NCBI GenBank assembly: GCA_021205375.1
Contig: JAJPXR010000150.1
Coordinates: forward strand, 1 to 8,571
Source of the DNA: Clostridiales bacterium
GTDB lineage: Bacteria; Bacillota; Clostridia; Oscillospirales; Oscillospiraceae
Length of the DNA stretch: 8,571 bases
Direction: 5' to 3'
In this document: positions 1 to 6,930 of the stretch, in pieces
Numbering within the stretch: the stretch's first letter is position 1
Layout: each line of letters begins with the position of its first letter
Made by a program: the position numbers and the translations under genes
Notes under the pieces: generated by a model
What the model was told of the DNA's origin: nothing
Seen by the model: only the letters and a program-made list of their open reading frames with translations
Database searches by the model: none

Positions 1-2149
1 CCCCGGTGACAGGGCCGTACACCCGGCCAAACGTCCGCTGGCGGCAGCCCCGGAACCCCCGCAGCGCCCAGCCCAACACTGCCAGCAGCAGGTCGAAGCC
101 CAGCACCACCAGCGCCAAGCCCCCGCAGAGCTGCCGGTCGGCGGAGCGCGGCAACGCATAAACGAGAAGCAGCGCCGTCACCGCCGCCGGGAGCAGGCTC
201 CGGCGCAGGTTGTCCAGCAGCTTCCACCTGTCGATGGGAGAGAGCGGGTTGGGGATACGCTCTCCCGTCTGATTTGGCACCCGGCCCGCCAGCCAGCGGG
301 CGGCCTGCCAGTCCCCCCGCACCCACCGGTGCTGGCGGCGGAAATAGCCCTCTGCCGTGGGTGGGAAGCCGTCGGCCAGCTCCACCTCCCCGCAGAAGCC
401 CGCCCGGAGGACGCAGCCCTCCAGCAGGTCGTGGGAGAGGATGCGGTTTTCCGGGAACCGCCCGGTCAGACACCGCTCCGCCGCCGCCACGTCCAGGATG
501 CCCTTGCCGCAGTAGCTGGCCCGGTCAAAGAGGTCGCGGTAGAGGTTGGCCGTCCCCGCCGTGTAGGGGTCGCTGCCGCTGCCGCCGCAGAACAGGGCGG
601 CGAAAGGGGTGGCGTTGGCGTCCTCCAGGTCGGTGGTCAGCCGGGGCTGGAGCAGCCCGTAGCCCCGGACGACCACGTTTCGCTTTTCATCCACCACGGG
701 CCGGTTCAGTGGGTGGAGCATGGCCCCCACCAGCCGCCGCACCCCGTCTGGCCCCAGCCGGGTGTCGCTGTCCAGGGTCAAGAGGTACGCCGTGTTTTGC
801 AGCGCCGCCCGGTCCCCGGCGCGCACCTCCAGCGGAGTGGATTTGCCCCGCAGCAGGGCCAACAGCTCCAGCAGCGCCCCACGCTTGCGCTCCCAGCCGC
901 GATAGCAGTTGTCCCGCTGCACATAGGTCTGCTCCCGCGTGAACAGGTAAAACCGCCCGCCGTAAAGGTCGTTCAGCCGGTCAATTTGTCGTTTGGCCCC
1001 CTGGAGCCGGGCCTCGCCGCCCACCCCCTGGGGAAACCGGCTGTCAGGCAGGTCGGCCAACAGGCCGTAGTTCACCAGCGCCCCGGCGGAGCGGTTGGCG
1101 AGGAAATACTGCTCCAGCTTGGCGGACAACTGTTCCGCCGCATCGTCCCCGGTCAGCACCGCGCAGATGACGCAGAGGGTCTTGCCCTCCGGCGGGACGC
1201 CGTCCTGTAAGTCCAGCCGGAACACCGGGCGGGGGTTGACCATGCGCAGGGCAGTGAAGTCCACGCTCTTTTTCACCAGTTCCGACACCGGCAGCAGCGC
1301 CGCCAGCGCCAGCCACCACGCCCCGCCGAGCCAGCCAATAAACACGGACCACGCCAGCGTCAGCAGTCCCAGCAGCCAGGGATACCAACGGCCCTCCTTT
1401 GCCGGGGGAAAGAGCAAAAATCCGACGTGTTGCCCCTCCTTTTGGGCCTGTTCCAGCAGGGTTTGCGCAAATGCGCCCTCGTCCTTCCCGGCGCGGTGGG
1501 CCAGCTTCGCCAGCCGGGTCCGGTAACGCTGCCGTCCCTGTCGGCTGGTGCGGAGATACGTCTTGTCCTGGGCAAAAACCGCGTGAATTTGGCTCAATTC
1601 CTCCAGAAAATCAGAGAAATCCCTGCCGGTGAACAGCCCCAGGGCGGCGAAGCAGGCTTGCAGTTCCTCCACCGCGCTGTCCTCCTCCAAGTGGGCGGCA
1701 ATTTCCCGCACCCGATGGACAACGCCCAAAATCAGGCAGGGGAACAGGGCGCGCAGCTCGCTCTCCCACAGCGGCGCGGCGGACTGGACGCCCCGGAGGT
1801 AAGCCAGCAGGACATCCGCCGTCCACGTCCCGGCTTCCTGAGCCGCAAGCTCCCCCAGCCGCTGCACCCTGGCACAGCGCCCGTGGAGCCGCACCGCCGG
1901 GAGCCGTCCCAGGCCCCGGAGCTTTGCCACCGCCTCGTCTCCCTCCCGGCGCAGCAGCCAAAGCTGGTCCAGCAGGAGCTGGGCCGCGGGATGCTCGTCC
2001 CCCTCTGTATCCAGCCTGCGGCAGAGGGCGCAGAGGGCGGTCAGGTCGTCCCGGCCCTGGCGGGCGACGGCCCCGGCGGAGACAGTGCCGTCCAGCAGCC
2101 ACTGTCCGGCAGTCTGTTTTCCCTGTTCTGTCGCGTCGTTTTGTCTCAT
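1..2149 (-). CDS. Cyclic beta-1,2-glucan synthase-type GT84 protein, N-terminal 716 codons (3' end outside window)
   Basis: Reading the minus strand from the ATG at 2149 gives an open frame that runs off the window at position 1. A ribosome binding site (GGGGAGGA) lies about 8 nt upstream. The product matches the N-terminal glycosyltransferase part of NdvB/Cgs proteins, which polymerise glucose from UDP-glucose into beta-1,2-glucan at the inner membrane. Visible landmarks are a soluble, poorly conserved region (residues 1-250), a hydrophobic hairpin (about 255-292), a VLTGDDAAEQL...LEQYFLAN block, the DxD-like LDSDTRL (D460, D462), GKGILDV, HDLLEG (D574), the QHRWVRGDWQ block (606-615, comparable to QxxRW of processive GT-A enzymes), and two more membrane segments (about 651-670 and 677-700). 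Full-length relatives have roughly 2,800 residues, with cyclisation and GH94 phosphorylase-like domains downstream; those cannot be seen here. Cyclic versus linear product is therefore undecided. The family call is firm. Confidence 0.88.
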   Translation of the reverse strand, partial: MRQNDATEQGKQTAGQWLLDGTVSAGAVARQGRDDLTALCALCRRLDTEGDEHPAAQLLLDQLWLLRREGDEAVAKLRGLGRLPAVRLHGRCARVQRLGELAAQEAGTWTADVLLAYLRGVQSAAPLWESELRALFPCLILGVVHRVREIAAHLEEDSAVEELQACFAALGLFTGRDFSDFLEELSQIHAVFAQDKTYLRTSRQGRQRYRTRLAKLAHRAGKDEGAFAQTLLEQAQKEGQHVGFLLFPPAKEGRWYPWLLGLLTLAWSVFIGWLGGAWWLALAALLPVSELVKKSVDFTALRMVNPRPVFRLDLQDGVPPEGKTLCVICAVLTGDDAAEQLSAKLEQYFLANRSAGALVNYGLLADLPDSRFPQGVGGEARLQGAKRQIDRLNDLYGGRFYLFTREQTYVQRDNCYRGWERKRGALLELLALLRGKSTPLEVRAGDRAALQNTAYLLTLDSDTRLGPDGVRRLVGAMLHPLNRPVVDEKRNVVVRGYGLLQPRLTTDLEDANATPFAALFCGGSGSDPYTAGTANLYRDLFDRASYCGKGILDVAAAERCLTGRFPENRILSHDLLEGCVLRAGFCGEVELADGFPPTAEGYFRRQHRWVRGDWQAARWLAGRVPNQTGERIPNPLSPIDRWKLLDNLRRSLLPAAVTALLLVYALPRSADRQLCGGLALVVLGFDLLLAVLGWALRGFRGCRQRTFGRVYGPVTG

Positions 2150-2216
2150 CTCTGGGTCCTCCCCGGCTTTGTGGTATTGGTTGTCCTTTTGAATCAGCCT
2201 TATCTGTGATTCCGAC

Positions 2217-2302
2217 GAAACCCCTCCACCATGCTTCGCATGGTTCCCCTCCCCTGAAAGGGGAGGAGGGCCGCCGCCTTTAGGCGGTGGCGGAGGGGTT
2301 TC
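2217..2302 (+). repeat. Branched palindromic repeat, copy A (86 bp)
   Basis: A perfect 11-bp terminal inverted repeat (GAAACCCCTCC at 2217-2227, GGAGGGGTTTC at 2292-2302) encloses three adjacent hairpins. These are ACCATGC-TTC-GCATGGT (2228-2244), CCTCCCC-TGAAA-GGGGAGG (2248-2266) and an 8-bp stem CCGCCGCC/GGCGGTGG with one G-T pair around TTTA (2271-2290). The whole unit would fold as a four-way, cloverleaf-like structure. It lies between the divergent GT84 gene and the tRNA, so it may be in the 5' region of the GT84 transcript. Its last 46 bases are identical to those of copy C. Confidence 0.88.
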
Positions 2303-2466
2303 TAGCACACGGCTGGTTCAAAGGAATAACCAAAAAATAGTTTGTCAGGACATGGTACAAACAGCCGCTGTCCACCCGTCAAGTGTTCCCAAACCAAAAG
2401 AAAAGTATGCTTTCCGGCAAAAATCCGGCTGGATGGGAACCCGTGGGGAAAAGTGTGAGAAAGCTC

Positions 2467-2495
2467 TTGAAAAATCCCAGCCCATCGGGTATAAT
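2467..2495 (+). promoter_or_regulatory. Sigma-A promoter of tRNA-Pro
   Basis: TTGAAA (2467-2472) and a perfect TATAAT (2490-2495) are separated by 17 bp. Transcription should start near 2502, about 9 nt before the mature tRNA 5' end, which would leave a short leader for RNase P to remove. Confidence 0.85.
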
Positions 2496-2510
2496 AACAT
2501 CGTTCAATTT

Positions 2511-2586
2511 CCGGGTGTTGCGCAGTTGGTAGCGCGCCTGCTTTGGGAGCAGGAGGCCGGGCGTTCAAGTCGCCCCACTCGGACCA
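2511..2586 (+). tRNA. tRNA-Pro (anticodon UGG), CCA encoded
   Basis: All four arms pair. The acceptor is CCGGGTG/CACTCGG (one G-T pair), the D stem is GCGC/GCGC around AGTTGGTA, the anticodon stem is CCTGC/GCAGG with loop TTTGGGA (anticodon TGG), the variable loop has 5 nt, and the T stem is GGGCG/CGCCC around TTCAAGT. The discriminator is A and the 3' CCA is encoded (2584-2586). UGG can read most or all proline codons. The gene has its own promoter and a likely terminator, so it appears to be a single-gene transcription unit. Confidence 0.96.
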
Positions 2587-2590
2587 CCTT

Positions 2591-2640
2591 TATCCGGACG
2601 CAGGCGCACAGACGGGCATTGCGTTCGGATAATTCATTTT
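2591..2640 (+). terminator. Probable intrinsic terminator after tRNA-Pro
   Basis: TATCCGGACGCA (2591-2602) pairs with TGCGTTCGGATA (2620-2631) as a 12-bp stem with one G-T pair and a 17-nt loop. It is followed by the T-rich ATTCATTTT. The large loop and interrupted T run make it a moderate terminator, so some read-through into the kinase gene 36 nt further on is possible; no separate kinase promoter is evident. Confidence 0.65.
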
Positions 2641-2675
2641 AAAGCGCAAAAAACGCGAAACAGGGGGAATGACCC

Positions 2676-3575
2676 ATGAAATATACATCCTTAGAGAGCG
2701 CCATCACAGCCGTTTTCGGCGAGGGCGTCCAGGTGGCGGGCCGCCAGCCGGTGTACGGCGGGGACATCAACCGGTCTTACCGGCTGACCCTGACGGACGG
2801 CACAAACGTCTTTTTGAAGTGCAACGGCGTGAAAAACGTCGCCTTTTTCCAGGCGGAGGAGGCGGGGCTGCTGGCGCTGGCCCGTCCCGGCGTCATCGGG
2901 ACCCCCAGGCCCCTGGCTGTGGGCGTGGACGAGCCGAAGGGCATTGCCTTCCTGCTGATGGACTACCTGGAAGCCGCGCCTCAGCGCCGGGACTACTGGG
3001 AGACCTTCGGGCGGGAGCTGGCCCTGCTCCACCGGGCGGAGACGGCGGGGCTGGCCGCAGAGGACGAAACCCTGCCCTTCGGTTTCCGGGAGGACAACTT
3101 CATCGGGGCCACCCGCCAGTGGAACACCCCCAAGGCCAGTTGGGTGGAATTTTTCCGGGACTGCCGCCTGCGCCCCCAGATCCAGATGGCGGAGCGGAGC
3201 CTGGACGCGGGGATGCGCACCAAATGCGAACGCCTGCTGGACCGGCTGGACGACTACCTGCCGGAGCCGGAATTTCCCTCGCTGATCCACGGGGACCTGT
3301 GGAGCGGCAACGCCTCCTGCGGGCCGGATGGCAAGGCGTGGATCTTCGACCCGGCGGCCTACGTGGGCCACTGCGAGGCGGAGCTGGCCATGACGGAGCT
3401 GTTTGGACGGAACCCTGCCGCCTTCTACGACGCCTACCGGGAGGTCAACCCCATCGACGAGGGGTATGAGGGCCGGAGGGACCTCTACAACCTCTACCAT
3501 CTGTTCAACCACCTGAACCTGTTCGGCAGCTCCTACCTCAGCTCGGTGCGGCGGGTGCTGAACCGCTATGCGTGA
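2676..3575 (+). CDS. Fructosamine/ketosamine-3-kinase family protein
   Basis: The 299-residue product matches the FN3K family (Fructosamin_kin, aminoglycoside-phosphotransferase fold) in length and motifs. These enzymes phosphorylate ketoamine (Amadori) adducts on C3 of the sugar, which destabilises the adduct and removes it from proteins or amino acids. Visible elements are the nucleotide loop YGGDINRSY (about 27-35), the lysine in VFLKC (K48), the hinge-like LLMDYLE, the catalytic HGDLWSGN (205-212, D207) and the metal-binding FDPAAYVGH (D225), followed by the family-typical EAELAMTELFG. The ATG at 2676 is chosen because GGGGGA lies 8 nt upstream; an ATG at 2669 is in another frame. Known bacterial members prefer ribulosamines or erythrulosamines to fructosamines, so the substrate here is open. 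Action is expected in the cytosol. No partner genes for fructoselysine use are visible nearby. Confidence 0.88.
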   Translation: MKYTSLESAITAVFGEGVQVAGRQPVYGGDINRSYRLTLTDGTNVFLKCNGVKNVAFFQAEEAGLLALARPGVIGTPRPLAVGVDEPKGIAFLLMDYLEAAPQRRDYWETFGRELALLHRAETAGLAAEDETLPFGFREDNFIGATRQWNTPKASWVEFFRDCRLRPQIQMAERSLDAGMRTKCERLLDRLDDYLPEPEFPSLIHGDLWSGNASCGPDGKAWIFDPAAYVGHCEAELAMTELFGRNPAAFYDAYREVNPIDEGYEGRRDLYNLYHLFNHLNLFGSSYLSSVRRVLNRYA

Positions 3576-3640
3576 AACAATTCGGACAAAAACCGCCCCT
3601 AAGGTTTACAAAAAGTTCCCAAATGGAAGGGTTTCTTTCC

Positions 3641-3669
3641 TTGACAGCATAGGGTAGAAAGGGTACAAT
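3641..3669 (+). promoter_or_regulatory. Strong sigma-A promoter upstream of xpaC
   Basis: A consensus TTGACA (3641-3646) and TACAAT (3664-3669) are spaced by exactly 17 bp, with transcription expected near 3676. This gives a leader of about 50 nt before xpaC and probably drives the xpaC-telA-TPM cluster, since no other clear promoter was found up to the TPM gene. Confidence 0.82.
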
Positions 3670-3728
3670 GATAACAGAGAAAGTTTGACCCGTTTTGGTA
3701 AAATTGCTACCGTCCAGAGGTGAACAGC

Positions 3729-4364
3729 ATGAAAAAAACAGTAACCACCCGGAACGCCGCGCCGGTGTACGCCATTGCGGTGGTGTGGCTCATCGGGACC
3801 TTCCTGGTGGGCGTCCACAGCATAGGCGGCTACCTGCTGCTGGCGGCGCTCTCCGTGGCGGCCTTTCTGGTGGGGCGGAGGATTTGGCCGGATACGGTGG
3901 AAGAGGTCGAAGTGCCGGAGCCGGAGCCTGCCGACCCGGAGCTGGCCGCCCTGAAAAAGGAGCGGGACCGGGCCATCAGCGAAATTCGCCGCCTGAACGA
4001 CAACATCGCGGACGAGGGCATCAGCCGCCAGATCGACCACATCGAGGCCACCACCCGGAAGATTTTCGATTACATTCTGGAGAAGCCGGAGAAAAAGAGC
4101 CAGGTGCGCACCTTTTTGAACTACTACCTGCCCACCACCATCAAGCTCCTCAACGAGTATGACCGGATGGACAACTTGGGCGTCTCCGGCGCCAACATCG
4201 ACAGCGCCAAGCGCAAAATCGAAGGGATGCTGGACACCGTCTGCGTGGCCTTCGACAAGCAACTGGATGCCCTGTTTTCCGACACGGCCATGGATATCTC
4301 CGCAGAGATCACCGTGTTGGAGCAGATGATGCAGCAGCAGGGACTGTCCGGCAGCGGGATGTAA
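3729..4364 (+). CDS. xpaC: XpaC-family membrane protein (5-bromo-4-chloroindolyl phosphate hydrolysis protein family)
   Basis: The 211-residue product starts with two membrane segments (about 13-29 and 33-49). An acidic, proline-rich linker (54-72, rich in E, V and P) follows, then a charged coiled-coil-like helix (73-95) and a helical cytosolic domain. That domain carries RTFLNYYLPTTIKLLNEYD (127-145), which I recognise as the signature of the XpaC family (PF10112). The family name comes from a Bacillus subtilis phenotype on a chromogenic phosphate; the biochemical role is not established. The next gene is telA-like, the same pairing as xpaC-yaaN in B. subtilis, which supports the call. ATG 3729 has AGAGG 8 nt upstream; an in-frame GTG at 3720 overlaps that ribosome binding site and is less likely. 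Confidence 0.8.
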   Translation: MKKTVTTRNAAPVYAIAVVWLIGTFLVGVHSIGGYLLLAALSVAAFLVGRRIWPDTVEEVEVPEPEPADPELAALKKERDRAISEIRRLNDNIADEGISRQIDHIEATTRKIFDYILEKPEKKSQVRTFLNYYLPTTIKLLNEYDRMDNLGVSGANIDSAKRKIEGMLDTVCVAFDKQLDALFSDTAMDISAEITVLEQMMQQQGLSGSGM

Positions 4365-4433
4365 CGACCGCTAGGCACTTTTGCTCAGCATAGCACAAGT
4401 TTTCCGCGAAGGCCTACCATTCGGAAAGCAACC

Positions 4434-4533
4434 ACCCCTCTTGCCTCCGCCGTCAAGCGGCACTTCCGGGGCTTTGCCCCTCCTTGCCCTGAAAGGGGAG
4501 GTGGCGCGGCGTAAGCCGCGACGGAGGGGTTTC
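4434..4533 (+). repeat. Branched palindromic repeat, copy B, between xpaC and telA
   Basis: It ends in the same GGAGGGGTTTC (4523-4533) as copies A and C and shares CCCTGAAAGGGGAGG (4487-4501) with copy A. The outer pairing is ACCCCTC (4434-4440) with GAGGGGT (4524-4530). Internal hairpins are GGGGC-TTT-GCCCC (4468-4480) and a perfect CGCGGC-GTAA-GCCGCG (4505-4520). The third hairpin has the position but not the sequence of that in A and C, so the pairing is kept while bases change. The 237-nt gap between xpaC and telA consists largely of this element, so it is probably transcribed within the operon. Confidence 0.8.
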
Positions 4534-4601
4534 GCCCCACAATCAGATTTGCTACTTTTTTGAGACTTGAGAAAAACTGAGAAAAAACGGAGGAACCGAC
4601 C

Positions 4602-5774
4602 ATGAGCGAGTATACCATCCCCAGCCTGACCCTGACCCCGGAGGAGGACGCTGCCCAGGCTGTCCAGGCCCCCGCCGCCCCTACATTGACCACAGGCGTC
4701 GAGCCTGCGGAGGCCCCCAAAAAGGAGGCGGAACCCGTTGTAGTAGACGACTCCATGCTCTCCGAGGCGGAGAAAAAGGCCGTGGACGAGTTTGTGGAGA
4801 AAATCGACATCACCGACGCCACCCAGGTGATGCAGTACGGCGTGGCGGCCCAGAAGAACATCGCCGCCTTCTCCGAGAACGCCCTGAACCAGGTGCGCAC
4901 TAAGGACCTGGGCGACATCGGCGACAGCCTCTCCAGCCTGGTGGTGGAGCTGAAAAACTACGACCCCAGCGGGGAACCCCAGAAGAAAAAGGGCCTCTTT
5001 GGCCGGGCCAAGGTCAAGGCCGACGAGGTCCGGGCGCAGAACGCCAAGGCCGAGGCCAACGTGGACAAAATCTGTGAGATTTTGGAGCAGCACAAACTGA
5101 ACCTGATGAAAGACGTGGCCATGCTGGACCAGATGTACGACCTGAATCAGCAGTATTACAAGGAACTGACCATGTATATCGTCGCCGGCAAAAAGAAGCT
5201 GGCCAAGGCCAAGGCGGAGGACCTCCAGCAGCTCCACGAAAAGGCCGTCCAGAGCGGCACCCAGGAGGACGCGGAGGCGTACAACGACTACGCCAACATG
5301 ATCCAGCGGTTCGAGAAGAAGATCGGCGACCTGGAGCTGACCCGGATGATCTCCCTGCAAATGGGACCCCAGACCCGGCTGCTGCAAAACAACGACGCCG
5401 CCATGATCGAGAAGATCGACACCTCGCTGCTGAACACCATCCCCCTGTGGAAGAGCCAGATGGTCATCTCCATGGGGCTGGAGCGCTCCCGTCAGGCCAC
5501 TGCTGCCCAGTCCGCCGTGACCAACATGACCAACGAGCTGCTGAAAAAGAACTCCGAGATGCTCAAGATGGGCACCGTCAACACCGCGAAAGAGGCAGAG
5601 CGGGGCATCGTGGACCTGGAGACCCTGCGCAAGACCAACGAGGACCTGATCTCCACCCTGGACGAGGTCATGAAAATTCAGGACGAGGGACGACAGAAGC
5701 GGGCCGACGCCGAGAAGGAACTGGGCAAGATCGAGGGCGAGCTGCGGCAGAAGCTGCTGGAGCTGCGGAATTGA
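4602..5774 (+). CDS. telA: TelA/YaaN-family toxic anion resistance protein
   Basis: The 390-residue product matches the TelA family (PF05816) over most of its length. It has a disordered, Ala/Pro/Glu-rich N terminus (about 1-45), then a largely helical, highly charged body without membrane segments. The conserved central block MLDQMYDLNQQYY followed by ELTMYIVAGKKKL lies at 174-200, and the C terminus (about 340-390) is coiled-coil-like. Family members have been linked to tellurite tolerance on plasmid RK2 and to tolerance of nisin and cell-wall antibiotics in Listeria; the mechanism is not known. Membrane association through partners such as XpaC is an inference. GGAGG at 4589-4593 lies 8 nt before the ATG. 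The stop is followed directly by a heptamer tract. Confidence 0.9.
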   Translation: MSEYTIPSLTLTPEEDAAQAVQAPAAPTLTTGVEPAEAPKKEAEPVVVDDSMLSEAEKKAVDEFVEKIDITDATQVMQYGVAAQKNIAAFSENALNQVRTKDLGDIGDSLSSLVVELKNYDPSGEPQKKKGLFGRAKVKADEVRAQNAKAEANVDKICEILEQHKLNLMKDVAMLDQMYDLNQQYYKELTMYIVAGKKKLAKAKAEDLQQLHEKAVQSGTQEDAEAYNDYANMIQRFEKKIGDLELTRMISLQMGPQTRLLQNNDAAMIEKIDTSLLNTIPLWKSQMVISMGLERSRQATAAQSAVTNMTNELLKKNSEMLKMGTVNTAKEAERGIVDLETLRKTNEDLISTLDEVMKIQDEGRQKRADAEKELGKIEGELRQKLLELRN

Positions 5775-5803
5775 GCTGTTAGCTATTAGCCGTTAGCTGT
5801 TAG
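5775..5803 (+). repeat. Degenerate heptamer tandem repeat, tract 1 (GCYRTTA x4)
   Basis: Four head-to-tail 7-bp units start right after the telA stop codon: GCTGTTA, GCTATTA, GCCGTTA, GCTGTTA, then G. The minus strand reads as CTAACAG-like units, the form seen in tracts 2 and 3. Confidence 0.85.
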
Positions 5804-5849
5804 TCAGGTACTGCAAACCATAAGCGAAGAGCAAAAAAGGCAGGCACTA

Positions 5850-5873
5850 CTAACCGCTAGTCACTGGCCACTC
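5850..5873 (+). repeat. Degenerate heptamer tandem repeat, tract 2, inverted relative to tract 1
   Basis: The units CTAACCG, CTAGTCA and CTGGCCA plus a partial CTC keep a 7-bp period. CTAACCGCTAG (5850-5860) can pair with TTAGCCGTTAG in tract 1 at 9 of 11 positions. The two tracts could therefore form a stem enclosing about 45 bases in the telA-TPM gap. Confidence 0.65.
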
Positions 5874-5905
5874 GTTCGGCAGTCCCCAAAAGACAGGTGA
5901 AGCAT

Positions 5906-6889
5906 ATGAAATTTTTCAAAAAATTTTCTGTGGCGGTGGTCATCACGGCCCTGGTGGTGGTGGGCTGTCTGGCCTACTCGGTGACGACGGCCCCCGCCAG
6001 TCTGCCCGACGTGCAGGTGGGCAACTGGGTCTGTGACGAGGCCAACGTCCTCTCCTCCGATACGGAGACCCAGGTACGGGACTACAACAGCCGGTTTGAC
6101 ACCAGTTACACCGCTTACGTGGCGGTGGTGACGGTGGACAGCATGGAGGGCTGGGACGCCACCGACTTCGGCAGCGAGGTCTTTGACAAGTGGGAACTGT
6201 ACGGCAACGACTTCCTGCTGGTGCTGGACGTGGGCGGACAGGCGGACTACTTTTTCTACGGCAGCAACTACACGGATTTTGACTACGCCTCCTACCTGAG
6301 CGAGTACGTGGACCCCTACTTCTACAGCGGGGACTATGACACGGCAGTGCTCACGCTGATGGAGGCCATGGACACCTATCTGGCCGGGAAAAACGGCCAG
6401 TCCTCCACCACAGCGGCCGACGAGACCGGCGGCTGGGTGGACGACGCCTATTACGACTACGGTTACAGCTACGAGAACGGATCTTCCGGAGGTGTAAGTG
6501 TAATGAGTATCATCATTTTAATTGTTGTGGTGTTGATCATCCTCAACGCCATTGACCGCAGCCGGTACAACCGCTGGTATCGCCAGTATGGATATATGGA
6601 CCGGCCCCCAGTGCTGTTCACTCCGCTGCTGTTCTGGAACCGGAACCGGTGGCGGCGGCCCCCCAGAGGGCCTGGCGGACCTGGCCCCGGCCCTGGCGGG
6701 TTCGGCGGCGGATTTGGCCCTGGCCCCGGTGCCGGTGGTCCCCGTCCCGGCGGCGGCGCCCGTCCCCGTTCCGGCGGCGGATTTGGCGGCGGCGGCAGCC
6801 ATGGTGGCGGCGGCTTCGGCGGCGGCGGTGGCAGCCGTGGCGGCGGCGGCTTCGGTGGCGGCGGCGGCAGCCGCGGCGGACACCGGTAA
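5906..6889 (+). CDS. TPM-domain membrane protein with glycine-rich C-terminal tail
   Basis: The 327-residue product has an N-terminal hydrophobic segment (7-24) containing VVGC, which fits a lipobox with C21; it may be a lipoprotein or simply a membrane anchor. A TPM domain (PF04536, as in YgcG and Psb32) follows at about 36-175, with the typical start VCDEANVLSSDTETQVRDYN and the aromatic GNDFLLVLDVGGQADYFFYG. A second membrane helix lies at about 199-217, then a basic stretch (219-250, R/Y/W-rich) and a Gly/Pro/Arg tail (252-327). The bulk of the TPM domain should be outside the cell and the tail on the other side. TPM domains are called phosphatase-like from plant work; the bacterial role is unsettled. 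ATG 5906 follows AGGTGA by 5 nt; an in-frame GTG at 5897 lies inside that site. Position after xpaC-telA suggests an envelope-related function. Confidence 0.82.
   Translation: MKFFKKFSVAVVITALVVVGCLAYSVTTAPASLPDVQVGNWVCDEANVLSSDTETQVRDYNSRFDTSYTAYVAVVTVDSMEGWDATDFGSEVFDKWELYGNDFLLVLDVGGQADYFFYGSNYTDFDYASYLSEYVDPYFYSGDYDTAVLTLMEAMDTYLAGKNGQSSTTAADETGGWVDDAYYDYGYSYENGSSGGVSVMSIIILIVVVLIILNAIDRSRYNRWYRQYGYMDRPPVLFTPLLFWNRNRWRRPPRGPGGPGPGPGGFGGGFGPGPGAGGPRPGGGARPRSGGGFGGGGSHGGGGFGGGGGSRGGGGFGGGGGSRGGHR
6803..6874 (+). repeat. Tandem 36-bp coding repeat (two units) in the TPM protein tail
   Basis: Two adjacent 36-bp units (6803-6838, 6839-6874) each encode GGGGFGGGGGSR and differ at only a few third codon positions. 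A shorter, diverged unit ending in SH precedes them. Such repeats can vary in copy number between strains. Confidence 0.88.
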
Positions 6890-6930
6890 GCGGTTTCCAT
6901 TGTTGTTCTTTTGAATCGTCAAACGCACAC

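Noticed and set aside
274..2209. Several long plus-strand open frames (for example 329-1210 and 1427-2209)
   Set aside because: They are antisense to the GT84 gene, whose minus-strand frame carries all family motifs. GC-rich codon bias removes stop codons from the opposite strand.
2302..2642. Open frames on both strands across the tRNA (2352-2642 plus, 2302-2568 minus)
   Set aside because: They run through a complete tRNA-Pro gene and its promoter and resemble no protein I know.
2691..3512. 273-codon minus-strand open frame
   Set aside because: It is antisense to the kinase gene, which has clear catalytic motifs and a ribosome binding site.
3720..3731. Upstream GTG start for xpaC
   Set aside because: The GTG overlaps the AGAGGTG ribosome binding site; ATG 3729 has proper spacing.
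4371..5387. 338-codon minus-strand open frame
   Set aside because: It is antisense to telA, passes through repeat copy B, and has no ribosome binding site or recognisable domain.
5775..5873. CRISPR-like array
   Set aside because: The units are 7 bp, contiguous and degenerate, without spacers; no cas gene is present.
5897..5908. Upstream GTG start for the TPM protein
   Set aside because: The GTG is part of the AGGTGA ribosome binding site for ATG 5906, which also begins a good signal sequence.
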